From assembly GCA_946414805.1 (NCBI GenBank), contig CAMKPZ010000001.1, positions 186,001 through 250,000 on the forward strand: 64,000 nucleotides of DNA, in the 5' to 3' direction. The notes under the pieces are model-generated. The model ran no database searches, had not been told where the DNA came from, and saw only the letters and a list, made by a program, of their open reading frames with translations. How positions within the stretch are numbered: position 1 is the stretch's first letter; each line of letters opens with the position of its first letter. Shown here one piece after another: positions 1 through 8,855 of this stretch. A program made the translations under genes and the position numbers. Origin of the DNA: an uncultured Bacteroidales bacterium. GTDB taxonomy: Bacteria > Bacteroidota > Bacteroidia > Bacteroidales > Paludibacteraceae.

Positions 1-303
1 AAGGAGGGTGCCACCGAAATAACGCACAACGACCACCAGAATATTATCCAGTCCGCGCGCATCAATGGACCGTAGGATCGGTGCTCCGGCAGTGCCGTGC
101 GGTTCGCCGTCGTCCTTTGTCCGCCAGAGGTTTTCGCCCAGACGGTAAGCATAGCAGACATGGCGCGCATCGTGGTATTTCTTCTTATACCACGCGATAC
201 GTGCTTTCGCTTGCTCTTCGTCCACTATGGGTTCAGCGAAGGCGAGGAACTTACTCCCGCGATCCTTATAGATTCCGGTACTGAGTGCGCTGACGGTAGC
301 CAT
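1..303 (-). CDS. YigZ/IMPACT family protein, N-terminal part (runs off the window)
   Basis: Only the first 101 residues are present; the frame is open to the window edge, so the C-terminal part lies outside. Three blocks identify the YigZ/UPF0029 (IMPACT) family: RGSKFLAFAEP at residues 15-25, DDGEPHGTAG at 64-73 and VVVVRYFGGT at 90-99. The family has a ribosomal S5-like fold; its cellular job is not settled in bacteria, and eukaryotic IMPACT modulates translational control through GCN1. The ATG at 301-303 lies 2 bases beyond the stop of the peptidase gene that is transcribed into it, so the two are probably co-transcribed. The identification is strong for such a short stretch. Confidence 0.9.
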   Translation of the reverse strand, partial: MATVSALSTGIYKDRGSKFLAFAEPIVDEEQAKARIAWYKKKYHDARHVCYAYRLGENLWRTKDDGEPHGTAGAPILRSIDARGLDNILVVVVRYFGGTLL

Positions 304-305
304 GA

Positions 306-1532
306 TCAGAGTTTGAGTTTCTTCTTGATATCCTTGGGGATCGCATTCTTATGCACGAGGATATCGTTGGTCTTATATTTCATGAACGCCTCGCTGACAT
401 ACCAGATGCCTTTGTAATCCGAACGTGCGGTACCCCAGCTGTTTTTGACCATATAGTATTTCTTGCCGTTCTGGTCATGTGCGATACCGAAGATCTGCAT
501 ACCGTGGTCATCTGTGTTCTCCCAGTTGTCGAAAGCATCCTGCCGCATCTGCTGGGTGATTTCCTTCTCGGGCAGCGGTTTCTTGGTCAGTTCCTCTTTC
601 TTCTTATCGGCAGAGAGTCCGAGCCAATGCGCCATGTCCGATCCCGTGAGATCCGCTCCTTTGTCGGCGTCGGGCACTACACCTACGCCCTTGCGTGTGA
701 AGCCGATCTCGCTGACATCCGCGCCCCATGCGAGGGTGTATCCTTTTGCGAGAGCCTCATCAATGATGCGCATCATTTCGTCCATGGGCACATTGTACAT
801 CTGGTCCATGCGCCAGTTATCGGGGACCTCCAGCGCGAAGCGCCCGTAGAAAGGATGATGGGTATAGGAAGTGACGGAGACATAGTCCTCCGCCTTCAGT
901 CCCAGCGCCTCCACGAAGCTCTTCGGGGTGTACCGTTTGCCTTCGTATTCGAACTCCTCGGGGCATTTGCCCAGATAGGTGTCGTAGATAGCCTGCAAGC
1001 CCTCCCGCCAAACCGGAGAGAGTTTCTTGAGCCCTGTCAGCCCTTTGAGGTAACCTCCAGCCACGCGGTCCAGTTCGTTATGCACAGGCAGTGTGTCCGC
1101 TTCCGTCCAAGCATACCGGATACCGGGCATAGCGTCCTGCGGCACAAGTCCGTAATGCTCCATGCAGTAGATTACATCGTAGGCGCTACCTCCGGGCGCG
1201 AAACGCGGTTCGTTATAGAGCCGTACGCAATAAGCGGCGCGATCCATCATGGTCTTGCTGACGACGAACATCTCACTCAGATCAATCTCCTTGCCTTTGA
1301 TACGCAGCACCTCGGACTCCAGAAATCCGATCGTAGAGAACGACCAGCAGGTCGAACTGCGGTTCTGATCCTTCACGGGTGTGATGGCAACTGAATCAAC
1401 GGTGGTGAAGCGGAAACCTTCAACGGTATCGGCTTTGGCTTTTGCGGTGTCAGCGGCAACAGTGGTGTCCGTCTGTGCGAAGGCTGCTACACCGGAAGCG
1501 ACAGCAATGAACAAAAATACTTTTTTCAACAT
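306..1532 (-). CDS. C1B family cysteine aminopeptidase (bleomycin hydrolase/PepC-like), exported
   Basis: A papain-like peptidase of the bleomycin hydrolase branch, 408 aa. The catalytic set is visible: oxyanion Gln56, nucleophile Cys62 in CWSF, His343 in HGMQIFG and Asn364 in KNSWG. Residues 1-20 form a signal peptide (MLKKVFLFIAVASGVAAFAQ), so unlike cytosolic PepC this protein should act in the periplasm or at the cell surface, probably trimming peptides. The C-terminus is Lys-rich (KKKLKL) rather than the self-processing tail of classical PepC. Upstream lies an AT-rich palindromic element that is also found in front of nqrA. No TAnnTTTG promoter was found directly upstream. Confidence 0.9.
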   Translation of the reverse strand: MLKKVFLFIAVASGVAAFAQTDTTVAADTAKAKADTVEGFRFTTVDSVAITPVKDQNRSSTCWSFSTIGFLESEVLRIKGKEIDLSEMFVVSKTMMDRAAYCVRLYNEPRFAPGGSAYDVIYCMEHYGLVPQDAMPGIRYAWTEADTLPVHNELDRVAGGYLKGLTGLKKLSPVWREGLQAIYDTYLGKCPEEFEYEGKRYTPKSFVEALGLKAEDYVSVTSYTHHPFYGRFALEVPDNWRMDQMYNVPMDEMMRIIDEALAKGYTLAWGADVSEIGFTRKGVGVVPDADKGADLTGSDMAHWLGLSADKKKEELTKKPLPEKEITQQMRQDAFDNWENTDDHGMQIFGIAHDQNGKKYYMVKNSWGTARSDYKGIWYVSEAFMKYKTNDILVHKNAIPKDIKKKLKL

Positions 1533-1552
1533 TTTAACAGAAGTTTTATAAA

Positions 1553-1630
1553 ATCACAGGATATATATTATATATAATATATATAGGGTGGGGTAGGATA
1601 CGGGATTGACTCGGGATTGACTCGGGATTG
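1553..1630. repeat. Dispersed intergenic element, copy 1 (AT palindrome plus GGGATTGAC repeats)
   Basis: The stretch holds tcacaggatatatattat, a near-perfect AT palindrome (ATATATATTATATATAATATATAT on either side of a centre), then agggtggggtaggatac and three tandem copies of the 11-mer tcgggattgac. The same order of words recurs at 41757-41818, there with a single gggattgac. In both places it lies in the 5' leader of a minus-strand gene (here the C1B peptidase, there nqrA). This suggests a mobile intergenic repeat or a shared leader element. Confidence 0.75.
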
Positions 1631-1653
1631 ACCTTATTCACCCCCGGGTTACG

Positions 1654-2760
1654 TTAGTCCGGGAACTCCATCAGATAGGCTTTGATGAAGTCATCGATGT
1701 CTCCGTCCATGACGGCATTGACATTGGAGGTCTGGTAGTTGGTGCGGTGATCCTTGACACGGCGGTCATCGAAGACATAAGAACGGATCTGCGAACCCCA
1801 TTCGATCTTCTTCTTGCCGGCTTCGACTTTCGCCTGCGCCTGCCGGCGTTTCTCGAGCTCGAGTTCGTAGAGTTGCGAACGGAGATGGCGCAGGGCGTTC
1901 TCGCGGTTTTTAGGCTGATCGCGTGTCTCGGTGTTCTCGATGACGATCTCGTCCGGCTGGTTTGTGAGCGGGTTGACGAACTTATAATGGAGCCGCACTC
2001 CGGACTCCACCTTATTGACATTCTGTCCTCCGGCACCGGACGAACGGAAGGTGTCCCAACTGATACCGGCAGGGTTGACCTCCACCTCAATGGTGTCGTC
2101 GATCAAGGGCACAACGAAGACCGAAGCAAACGAGGTCATGCGTTTTCCCTGGGCGTTATAGGGGCTCACCCGCACCAGACGATGCACTCCGTTCTCGGAT
2201 TTGAGATAGCCGTACGCCATCTCGCCCTCGATATTGAAGGTGACGGTTTTGATACCCGCCTCGTCTCCCTCCTGAAGGTTGGCGATCGTCACTTTGTAGT
2301 CATGCTTCTCGCAGTAGCGCTGGTACATACGCATGAGCTGCTCCGCCCAGTCCTGCGCCTCTGTTCCTCCGGCACCGGAGACGATCTTGAGGACCGCAGG
2401 CATCTGGTCCTCCTCGTGGCTCAGCATGTTCTTCATCTCAAGATCCTCCACCTCTTTGAGCGCGTGTGCGTACGCGGCATCGACCTCTTCCTCCGTGACG
2501 AGTTCTTCCTTGTAGTAATCGAAAGCAAGCGCCAGTTCCTCGACGGCAGCGCGGACGCCTTCGTACCCCTCGATCCAACGCTTGATCCCTTTGACCTTCC
2601 TCATCTGCATCTCAGCGGCCTTGGCGTCATCCCAGAATCCGGGCGCCTGGGTATGCAGTTCCTCCTCCTCCAACTGGATACGTTTCTCATCAATCTGCAG
2701 GTACGATTTCAACTTGTCCGCACGCTGCTGAACATCTTTCAATTGCTCTATCGTAATCAT
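1654..2760 (-). CDS. prfB: Peptide chain release factor 2
   Basis: RF2 reads UGA and UAA stop codons and triggers peptide release. The catalytic GGQ is at residues 244-246 in SSGAGGQNVNK, with the long N-terminal coiled domain before it. The anticodon-like tripeptide is SPY (199-201), where E. coli has SPF. The start is taken at the ATG 2758-2760, because the promoter at 2792-2822 puts the transcript start downstream of an earlier in-frame ATG. At the place where most prfB genes carry a +1 programmed frameshift (after SYL, residues 19-21) this gene simply reads on as QID, so it has lost or never had the autoregulatory UGA. Length 368 aa, normal for the family. Confidence 0.97.
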   Translation of the reverse strand: MITIEQLKDVQQRADKLKSYLQIDEKRIQLEEEELHTQAPGFWDDAKAAEMQMRKVKGIKRWIEGYEGVRAAVEELALAFDYYKEELVTEEEVDAAYAHALKEVEDLEMKNMLSHEEDQMPAVLKIVSGAGGTEAQDWAEQLMRMYQRYCEKHDYKVTIANLQEGDEAGIKTVTFNIEGEMAYGYLKSENGVHRLVRVSPYNAQGKRMTSFASVFVVPLIDDTIEVEVNPAGISWDTFRSSGAGGQNVNKVESGVRLHYKFVNPLTNQPDEIVIENTETRDQPKNRENALRHLRSQLYELELEKRRQAQAKVEAGKKKIEWGSQIRSYVFDDRRVKDHRTNYQTSNVNAVMDGDIDDFIKAYLMEFPD

Positions 2761-2791
2761 GTGTGTATAATTTGCCAAATTAAAAAGTGCG

Positions 2792-2822
2792 CAAAGGTAC
2801 AAAAAAAAAATGAGATATACAA
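2792..2822 (-). promoter_or_regulatory. Bacteroidetes-type promoter of prfB
   Basis: Minus strand: TTG (2822-2820), 20-base spacer, TACCTTTG (2799-2792). The leader to the prfB ATG is about 25-30 nt. Confidence 0.8.
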
Positions 2823-2866
2823 ATTTTATTTGAATATCCCGAACGATTTCATGCATTTTATGTGTT

Positions 2867-3799
2867 TTAGCCCATCGCCAGACAGGTCAGGCCGAGCATA
2901 ACACCGATCATGCAAAGCACTTTTTTCCAAGGATCATTCTCCTTGAGGAAAAGCAGTCCGTAAGCAAACCCAATGACTGTACCTCCGCGGCGGATTGTGC
3001 TGACAACAGCTATCAGCGCTTCCGGATCATTGAGCGCCAACATATACACGTTGTCGCTGATAATGAGGAAGATAGAGATCATCGTAATAGGGATCAGTAC
3101 GCGCCATCCTTTCTCGTCAAGATGGAGGGTAGGCCGTGTGTTATGCCGCTTATGATGGATCAAACAGAAGCCGGTCATGAGCACCGCCTGATAGAGGGTG
3201 TAACAGACCTGCACGGAGTTGTGGTCATATCGGTGCATGAGGTATTTGTCGTAGAGTCCGGAGCAAGCCCCGATGATGATAGCAAGCGCCAGACAGACAT
3301 AATAACGCGTTTCGGGAGTCTTGGTAAATCCGGCTTTTCCGATGATGCCGTTCTTCCTGTCAGAGAGGGAGAAGACGAAGATACTACCGATGGCGAGTGT
3401 GACACCTGTCCACTGCCAGCTGTTGAGCCGTTCGCCGAAGATGACGAGTGCTCCTATCAGCGTCCACATGGGCCTTGTCGCCTGCCAAGGGCTGACGAGC
3501 GAGATAGGCAGATGCTTGAGCGCCACGTACGCACAGATCCAGCTGCTGAGCACGATCACGGATTTGAGCAAGGTGAGTGCGTGCGCCTGCGCATCCATAC
3601 GCGGTACGTAGAAAGGAGTGGAGCACATTGTCTCCGGCGCCAAACGCGATAACAGCAAGGGAATCAGCAGAATAGCCGACGAGATCAGTATGTTCGCCGT
3701 GAGAACATCGACCACGGAGTTGTCACGCAGCGCGACCTTCTTGCTGATATCATAGAAGCCGAGACAGAGCGCGGATATAAAAGCCAGCAGAACCCACAT
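2867..3799 (-). CDS. EamA/DMT superfamily transporter
   Basis: A 310-aa membrane protein with about ten hydrophobic segments and the two-repeat arrangement of the drug/metabolite transporter (EamA) superfamily; one telling stretch is ATRPMWTLIGALVIFGERL at about 105-125. The substrate cannot be read from sequence: members export amino acids, nucleotides or other metabolites. Its ATG (3797-3799) directly abuts the TAA of the ligase gene upstream (3800-3802), so it is probably co-transcribed with that gene. That might hint at a lipid-related substrate, but this is only an inference from position. Confidence 0.85.
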   Translation of the reverse strand: MWVLLAFISALCLGFYDISKKVALRDNSVVDVLTANILISSAILLIPLLLSRLAPETMCSTPFYVPRMDAQAHALTLLKSVIVLSSWICAYVALKHLPISLVSPWQATRPMWTLIGALVIFGERLNSWQWTGVTLAIGSIFVFSLSDRKNGIIGKAGFTKTPETRYYVCLALAIIIGACSGLYDKYLMHRYDHNSVQVCYTLYQAVLMTGFCLIHHKRHNTRPTLHLDEKGWRVLIPITMISIFLIISDNVYMLALNDPEALIAVVSTIRRGGTVIGFAYGLLFLKENDPWKKVLCMIGVMLGLTCLAMG

Positions 3800-5437
3800 T
3801 TACTTGTACAGGAATCGCTTGATAGATTTCTTCGGCGTTTTCTCAAAGGGTTTCTCCTGCACCTCGATATTCGACACCTTGCTGTAAGAAGGAATGAGGT
3901 GGTTGAGTTTCTCGAGGTTCGCCTTCATGATCTGCTGCACTTCCTCCAGAGTCATCCTCTTGGTGAGCGTCTCATCCGGGAAGACGAGCGCAACCAGTTT
4001 GCCTTCCCGCTCGACGATCAGCGATTCGCCTACCGCCTCCTGGTTGTTGAGTTTGTCCTCGATCTCCTCGGGGTAGATATTCTGGCCGGAAGCACCGAGG
4101 AACATGGTTTTGCAGCGACCTTTGATATAGATGTTTTTCTTCCTGTCCAGGCGTCCCAGATCGCCCGTACGGAGCCATCCGTCTTCCGTGAAAGCGGCAT
4201 TGGTAGCCTCGGGATTCTTGTAATAACCGAGCATTACGTTCTCGCCCTTCACAAGGATCTCGCCGATCCCTGCCTCGTTGGGATTGTCGATCCTAACCTC
4301 CATGTTCATCACCGGCACACCACCAGTGCGCGCCTTGAAGTACTTAGGCGGATTGCCGCCGATGAGCGGTCCGCACTCCGTCATTCCATAGCCGATAGAC
4401 AGCGGGAAATGGATATCCATGAGGCATTGTTCCACCACAGGGTTCATCGCTGCGCCCCCGCAGATGAAATAGCGTAACTTGCCTCCGAACGCATTCTTGA
4501 GCGCCGAACGCACGCGTTTATGGAGCAGTGTTCCGATGCCCGGCACATGCCAGAACGTGCGGATCGCCCATTTGCTGAGCGTCGGGTCAAGGTTTTTCTT
4601 ATAGATCTTCTCGATCACGAGCGGCACTGTCACCACCAGATAGGGCTGCACATCCTTCATTGCCTTGAGCAGGATTGAGGGCGTGGGGCTCTTGGTGAGG
4701 AAGAAGATATGCGTGCCGGAGCAGAGCGGGTAGAGCAACTCGCATATCTGGCCGAACATATGTGCCAGCGGCAGCATGGATACCAACCGCTGTCCCGGAT
4801 CCACCGGCAGCATTTTCATGCCAACCTCCACATTATTGCTCAGTGACCGTCCGTTGAGCATTACGCCTTTGGGACTACCGGTCGAACCGCTGGTGTAGTT
4901 GATCAGAGAGAGCGCTTCGGGATCGGCGGAGAACCAGATATCCTCCGGCTGAATGGATCCATGCGGACATTTAGCCTGAAAAGCAGCGTCCCATTCCTCT
5001 TTGGAAGGCACATGCTCCTTCCCGTAGAGCGGGCGCCAGTCCTCCAGCGAAAGAGCCGCTTTCAACCGCTCCGGCATCTTCTCGTTCTGCAGATCCTTCC
5101 AGACATAAGGTCCGACAAAGAGCAACTCGCTATCCGAGTGATCCACCAGATGGGCTATATCGCCCGCCGTGAAATCCTGCAGGATACTCACGCACACGCC
5201 TTCGTACGCAGCGATCGCGAGATAGGCTACCGCCCAGTTGGCGCAGTTACGCCCCGCAATAGCGATCTTATCGCCCCGTTTGATGCCCAACTGCTCGAAA
5301 AGGACCTGCAGGCGCAGCATCTCAATAGCCAGTTCGCCGAAGGTGTATTCGTGATCCTCGTTGTAATCCGATAACGCCGTGTCATTCCACTGATGGCCCA
5401 TTACCTCTGTCAGGTACTGTAAGTAATGCTTCGTCAT
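3800..5437 (-). CDS. AMP-dependent acyl-CoA/acyl-ACP ligase (long-chain fatty acid type), paralogue 1
   Basis: ANL-superfamily adenylating enzyme of about 545 aa. P-loop motif YTSGSTGSPKGVM near residue 180, YGMTECGPL near 350, the hinge block GWLRTGDLG near 425 and the C-terminal catalytic Lys region FEKTPKKSIKRFLYK are all present. It should activate a fatty acid with ATP to acyl-AMP and then to the CoA (or ACP) thioester. The start at 5437 (MTKHYLQYL) aligns with paralogue 2 (MATKHYFSYL); an ATG two codons earlier is also possible. It has its own promoter at 5457-5487. It lies beside a second, clearly homologous ligase, so the pair is an old tandem duplication; the exact chain-length preference is unknown. 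Confidence 0.92.
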   Translation of the reverse strand: MTKHYLQYLTEVMGHQWNDTALSDYNEDHEYTFGELAIEMLRLQVLFEQLGIKRGDKIAIAGRNCANWAVAYLAIAAYEGVCVSILQDFTAGDIAHLVDHSDSELLFVGPYVWKDLQNEKMPERLKAALSLEDWRPLYGKEHVPSKEEWDAAFQAKCPHGSIQPEDIWFSADPEALSLINYTSGSTGSPKGVMLNGRSLSNNVEVGMKMLPVDPGQRLVSMLPLAHMFGQICELLYPLCSGTHIFFLTKSPTPSILLKAMKDVQPYLVVTVPLVIEKIYKKNLDPTLSKWAIRTFWHVPGIGTLLHKRVRSALKNAFGGKLRYFICGGAAMNPVVEQCLMDIHFPLSIGYGMTECGPLIGGNPPKYFKARTGGVPVMNMEVRIDNPNEAGIGEILVKGENVMLGYYKNPEATNAAFTEDGWLRTGDLGRLDRKKNIYIKGRCKTMFLGASGQNIYPEEIEDKLNNQEAVGESLIVEREGKLVALVFPDETLTKRMTLEEVQQIMKANLEKLNHLIPSYSKVSNIEVQEKPFEKTPKKSIKRFLYK

Positions 5438-5456
5438 GATCAATCTATTTTGCGTG

Positions 5457-5487
5457 CAAAATTACAACTTTTTTTCGATATATGCAA
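5457..5487 (-). promoter_or_regulatory. Promoter of acyl ligase paralogue 1
   Basis: Minus strand: TTGCATA starting at 5487, 20 bases between TTG and the -7 box TAATTTTG (5464-5457). No copy of the TTTCGAA palindrome found at the other ligase promoter is seen here. Confidence 0.8.
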
Positions 5488-5589
5488 GAAAAAAGGGAAA
5501 AAAGAAAAAAACAAGCGCATAGCTTCCCAGTTACGCGCCTGCTTTGATTCCCCATAAAAGAGGAATCCCATCTACTTACTCACTTTACG

Positions 5590-7239
5590 TTATTTGTACA
5601 AATAACGCTTTATCGAGCGCTTCGGTGTCTTCTCGAATTCCGAAGCGACTAATTCTATCGAACTGATCTGGCTGTATTGCGGCAGATCTTTATTCACATT
5701 CTTGCGGTTCTCCTCCATGAGCTGCGTGAGGGTCCTGGTGCCCAGCAGTTTCTTGCCCTCCGCCGAAGTGTCCGGGAAGACGAGACCAACCAGTTTGCCC
5801 TCGCGCTCCAGCACGATCGACTCCACTACGCATGGCATGGAGTTCAGTTTGTCCTCCAGCTCTTCGGGGTAGATATTCTGTCCGCTCGGACCCAGAATCA
5901 TATTCTTGGAGCGGCCGTGGATATAGATATTTCCCTCTTTGTCCAGCACGCCCAGATCACCGGTACGCATCCAACCGTCCTCGGTGAAGACGGCGCTGGT
6001 GGCCTCTTCGTTCTTGTAATATCCCTTCATTACGTTAATACCCTTCACCTGGATCTCTCCGTCCTTATTGCACGGATCCTCGGAATCGATACGAACGTGG
6101 CATTGCGGCAGATCTTTACCGCAGCTATGGAACTTGTATGCCCACCAGTCCTCGTAGCTGATCAGCGGAGCGCACTCCGTCATACCATATCCGACGCAGT
6201 ACTGGTAGTTGATATCATGCAGCACTTGCTCCACCTCTCCGTTGAGGGCGGCGCCGCCGATGATGAGGTAACGCAACTCGCCTCCGAAAGTCTTATCCAA
6301 ACCGGCTTTCACTTTGCCACGGATAATACGGTTGAGTCCCGGAGTCTTCCAGAGCAGTCTGGCAATCGGGCTGCTGATCTTCGGCAGCACACCTTTCTTG
6401 ATAATTTTCTCCACAACCAACGGCACCGTCAGGATCATGAACGGTTTCACTTGTGCAAAGGCCTTCATCAGCACGGTAGGCGTAGGAGCCTGCGTCAGGA
6501 AATAGGTCTCAGCGCCGTCGCATACCTGATAGAGGAACTCGAACATCAGTCCGAACATGTGCGCGATAGGGAGCATAGACAGCACCTTGTCGCCCGGTTT
6601 ATGCGGAATACGCTGGCATGCGAACTCTACGTTACCGCTCAGGTTCAGGTGGGTCAGCATGACGCCTTTGGGGTTACCGGTCGAACCGCTGGTGTAGTTG
6701 ATCACCGCGAGTTCGTCGAGGTTGTCTGCCGGCAGTTGGATATCCGTGATCTTGACGCCCTTCGGATAGGCTTTCCCGAACGCAGCCTCAACACCGGCAT
6801 ATGCTTTCTCCGTCTTCGCATCAGCAGACACGAGCGTGAAATCATCCATGAAGACCGTAGCCTTCAGACCTTTCATTTGGGTTGTGTCGATCTTCTTCTT
6901 TACGTTCGGACCCACATACAGAAGCACTGCCTCCGAGTGGTCCACCAGACTGTAGATACCTTCCGCCGTGAAATCCGGCAGAATACTTACCACCACAGCC
7001 TTGTAACTCTCCACTGCCAGAAACAGCAGACCCCAGTTAGCGCAGTTACGGCCGCAGAGCGCAATCTTGTCGCCCTCTTTGATGCCCAACTCTTTCCAAG
7101 TAACGTGCAGTTTCTTGATTGCAGCAGCCAAATCGGCGTACGTATATGTATTCGCGCCGTCCAAATCCGACAAAGCCAGTTTGTCCCAGCGGCGTGCCAT
7201 GGTCTCCTGAAGATACGAGAAGTAATGTTTTGTTGCCAT
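5590..7239 (-). CDS. AMP-dependent acyl-CoA/acyl-ACP ligase, paralogue 2
   Basis: 549 aa, homologous over its full length to the neighbouring ligase. Motifs: INYTSGSTGNPKGVM near residue 180, YGMTECAPL near 355, GWMRTGDLG near 430, and KTPKRSIKRYLYK at the C-terminus. It activates carboxylic acids, most likely fatty acids, at the inner membrane or in the cytosol. The regulator gene ends only 42 bases upstream, and a perfect inverted repeat overlaps the -33 region of its promoter (7285-7304). This arrangement, TetR regulator then operator then acyl ligase, resembles FadR-type control of fatty acid use, though the ligand is not known. Confidence 0.93.
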   Translation of the reverse strand: MATKHYFSYLQETMARRWDKLALSDLDGANTYTYADLAAAIKKLHVTWKELGIKEGDKIALCGRNCANWGLLFLAVESYKAVVVSILPDFTAEGIYSLVDHSEAVLLYVGPNVKKKIDTTQMKGLKATVFMDDFTLVSADAKTEKAYAGVEAAFGKAYPKGVKITDIQLPADNLDELAVINYTSGSTGNPKGVMLTHLNLSGNVEFACQRIPHKPGDKVLSMLPIAHMFGLMFEFLYQVCDGAETYFLTQAPTPTVLMKAFAQVKPFMILTVPLVVEKIIKKGVLPKISSPIARLLWKTPGLNRIIRGKVKAGLDKTFGGELRYLIIGGAALNGEVEQVLHDINYQYCVGYGMTECAPLISYEDWWAYKFHSCGKDLPQCHVRIDSEDPCNKDGEIQVKGINVMKGYYKNEEATSAVFTEDGWMRTGDLGVLDKEGNIYIHGRSKNMILGPSGQNIYPEELEDKLNSMPCVVESIVLEREGKLVGLVFPDTSAEGKKLLGTRTLTQLMEENRKNVNKDLPQYSQISSIELVASEFEKTPKRSIKRYLYK

Positions 7240-7267
7240 TTTTTATGCCTTTTAGTTAAACCGACTG

Positions 7268-7275
7268 CAAAAGTA
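7268..7275 (-). promoter_or_regulatory. -7 box of the acyl ligase 2 promoter
   Basis: TACTTTTG on the minus strand, 28 bases upstream of the ligase ATG. No clear TTG lies 20 bases further up; that position is occupied by the palindrome at 7285-7304, so the promoter may be activated or masked by a regulator bound there. Confidence 0.6.
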
Positions 7276-7281
7276 CTGCTT

Positions 7282-7908
7282 TTATTTCGAATAATCGTTC
7301 GAAAAGTGATTTTTTTCTGTAATTAGTAGCAGTTTGTGAAATTCGGAATATGTTTTCTGTAATAAAGAAAAGTCCATCTGGGTTTGTCCCAGTCCGCTGT
7401 CATAGCTGTCTTTGATATGGGTGAACATCAAAGCGATCTGCTCACGGTCAATGTCCCTGCGCACCAATCCTGCCCGCTGGTCGTGATAGATCGCCTTGCG
7501 CCATAACTCCAGTTCTTTGAGCGCCAGACGCTGCGCCTTGCGGTGCAGGGCGGGAAACTTGCTATAGGCGGTGAACATCAGATTATTGACATTACTGGTG
7601 TTGATGGATTTGACATCGAAGGTCAGCAGCGCTTCCTCCAGGCTCTTGAGATACGTGAGCATCGCCCGGATCATGATATCGATGCTCACTTCCTCCGGCA
7701 CAGCGTTGAGCGCATGCTGTTTGGGCTCCAGAAAATAACGCTCCATACAGGCGTAGAAGAGTTCGTCCTGGTCCTTAAAATAATAATATAAGGTGCCTCG
7801 CCCGATATCGAGCGCGAACTGCAGATCGGTGATGCTCACGTTGGAGAACCCCTTCAGGGCATAGACCTCCATCGCCTTGCGGAGTATGTATTCTCTGCGG
7901 TCTTTCAA
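7282..7908 (-). CDS. TetR family transcriptional regulator, TTG start
   Basis: 208 aa. The N-terminal helix-turn-helix is typical: KDRREYILRKAMEVYALKGF then DIGRGTLYYYFKDQDELF (residues 2-52). The C-terminal ligand domain is unassigned. The only start that keeps helix 1 intact is TTG at 7906-7908, which overlaps the TGA stop of the patatin gene (TTGA), pointing to translational coupling. The nearest ATG (residue 13) would cut the DNA-binding domain. Downstream lies the acyl ligase pair, so a fatty acid or acyl-CoA ligand is plausible. Confidence 0.9.
   Translation of the reverse strand: MKDRREYILRKAMEVYALKGFSNVSITDLQFALDIGRGTLYYYFKDQDELFYACMERYFLEPKQHALNAVPEEVSIDIMIRAMLTYLKSLEEALLTFDVKSINTSNVNNLMFTAYSKFPALHRKAQRLALKELELWRKAIYHDQRAGLVRRDIDREQIALMFTHIKDSYDSGLGQTQMDFSLLQKTYSEFHKLLLITEKNHFSNDYSK
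7285..7304. promoter_or_regulatory. Candidate TetR operator: perfect 20-bp palindrome
   Basis: TTTCGAA-TAATCG-TTCGAAA, two 7-bp half sites in perfect inversion around 6 bases. It sits inside the last codons of the TetR-family gene and over the -33 position of the ligase 2 promoter. TetR dimers typically bind such palindromes, so the product of the adjacent gene is the obvious candidate ligand-controlled repressor. This is inference from position and symmetry. Confidence 0.6.
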
Positions 7909-8837
7909 TGCGTTTGTTCGTATTGGTCCAAGGCGGCATTCATGATTGTCCGTCCTTGTCCGATGATCTCTTCGGCCTTGTCAAAATCGAAGGTGTTATA
8001 GGCGTACTGCCGCATTACGGCGTGTATATCGGGTGGGGTGATTTGCAGCGCCATGAGGGTAGTCTGCTGGATCTGCATGTCATTCATTCGGTTGAGCATA
8101 GACACGAAATTGACGGTTCGTCCCAGATCCTTGGCGCGGTTGGCACGGGCTTCGTTGATACGATGGCCGAGCATAGTCAGTTGCTCGGCGAACTGTTTGG
8201 GAACGGTCCATCCTTTGGCTTCCACTTCCGCCAGCCTGCTCTCTACATCGATCGGTTTGGGCGCAGCCTCCTGCGGCATGCTGTCCTTGCCGCTTATGTC
8301 CATGGCTACGAGAATATCGCCCCGTTTGCGTTTCACGGCGTGCAGCGGCAGCGGGTTGAGCGTACCGCCGTCGATGAGCAGACGGTCACCCATCTGCACG
8401 GGACGGAAGAAAAGCGGAATGCTGATAGAGGCACGCACGGCTTCAAACAGACTGCCCTCGCGGAAGATCACCTCGTCGGTATGGATCATGTCGGCGGCTA
8501 CGATGGCGCACGGGATATTCAGATCCTCAATCCGTCTGTCCGGCACCACTTTCTCCAGCTCCTGAATGATCTTCTCGCCTTTGACAAGCGAGTTGCCGCT
8601 GAAGAGGTTCAGATCCATCATCCTCAGAATCAACTGCTTGTCAACCTGCAAGAACCATTCTTTGGCTTCCTTGAGTTGTCCGGCAGCGTACATACCTGCG
8701 ATGACCGAGCCCATCGAGCAGCCTGCGATACTCGTGATCGTGTATCCGCGGGCCTCGATGGCTTCGATGGCGCCGATGTGCGCAAGTCCGCGCGCACCGC
8801 CCGAACCCAGAACCAATGCTACCTTCTTTCCTTTCAT
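7905..8837 (-). CDS. Patatin-like phospholipase (RssA-type)
   Basis: 310 aa, no signal peptide. Oxyanion block GSGGARG at residues 11-17, nucleophile Ser41 in GCSMG (39-43), and the catalytic Asp in LLIDGGTLNPLP near 174; together these form the Ser-Asp dyad of patatin lipases. It should release fatty acids from membrane lipids or acylglycerols. Its stop overlaps the TTG start of the TetR gene and the acyl ligases follow, which makes a coherent lipid-turnover unit: hydrolysis, sensing, reactivation. Confidence 0.92.
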   Translation of the reverse strand: MKGKKVALVLGSGGARGLAHIGAIEAIEARGYTITSIAGCSMGSVIAGMYAAGQLKEAKEWFLQVDKQLILRMMDLNLFSGNSLVKGEKIIQELEKVVPDRRIEDLNIPCAIVAADMIHTDEVIFREGSLFEAVRASISIPLFFRPVQMGDRLLIDGGTLNPLPLHAVKRKRGDILVAMDISGKDSMPQEAAPKPIDVESRLAEVEAKGWTVPKQFAEQLTMLGHRINEARANRAKDLGRTVNFVSMLNRMNDMQIQQTTLMALQITPPDIHAVMRQYAYNTFDFDKAEEIIGQGRTIMNAALDQYEQTH

Positions 8838-8855
8838 CTGTTCAGTGTTAGGGGC

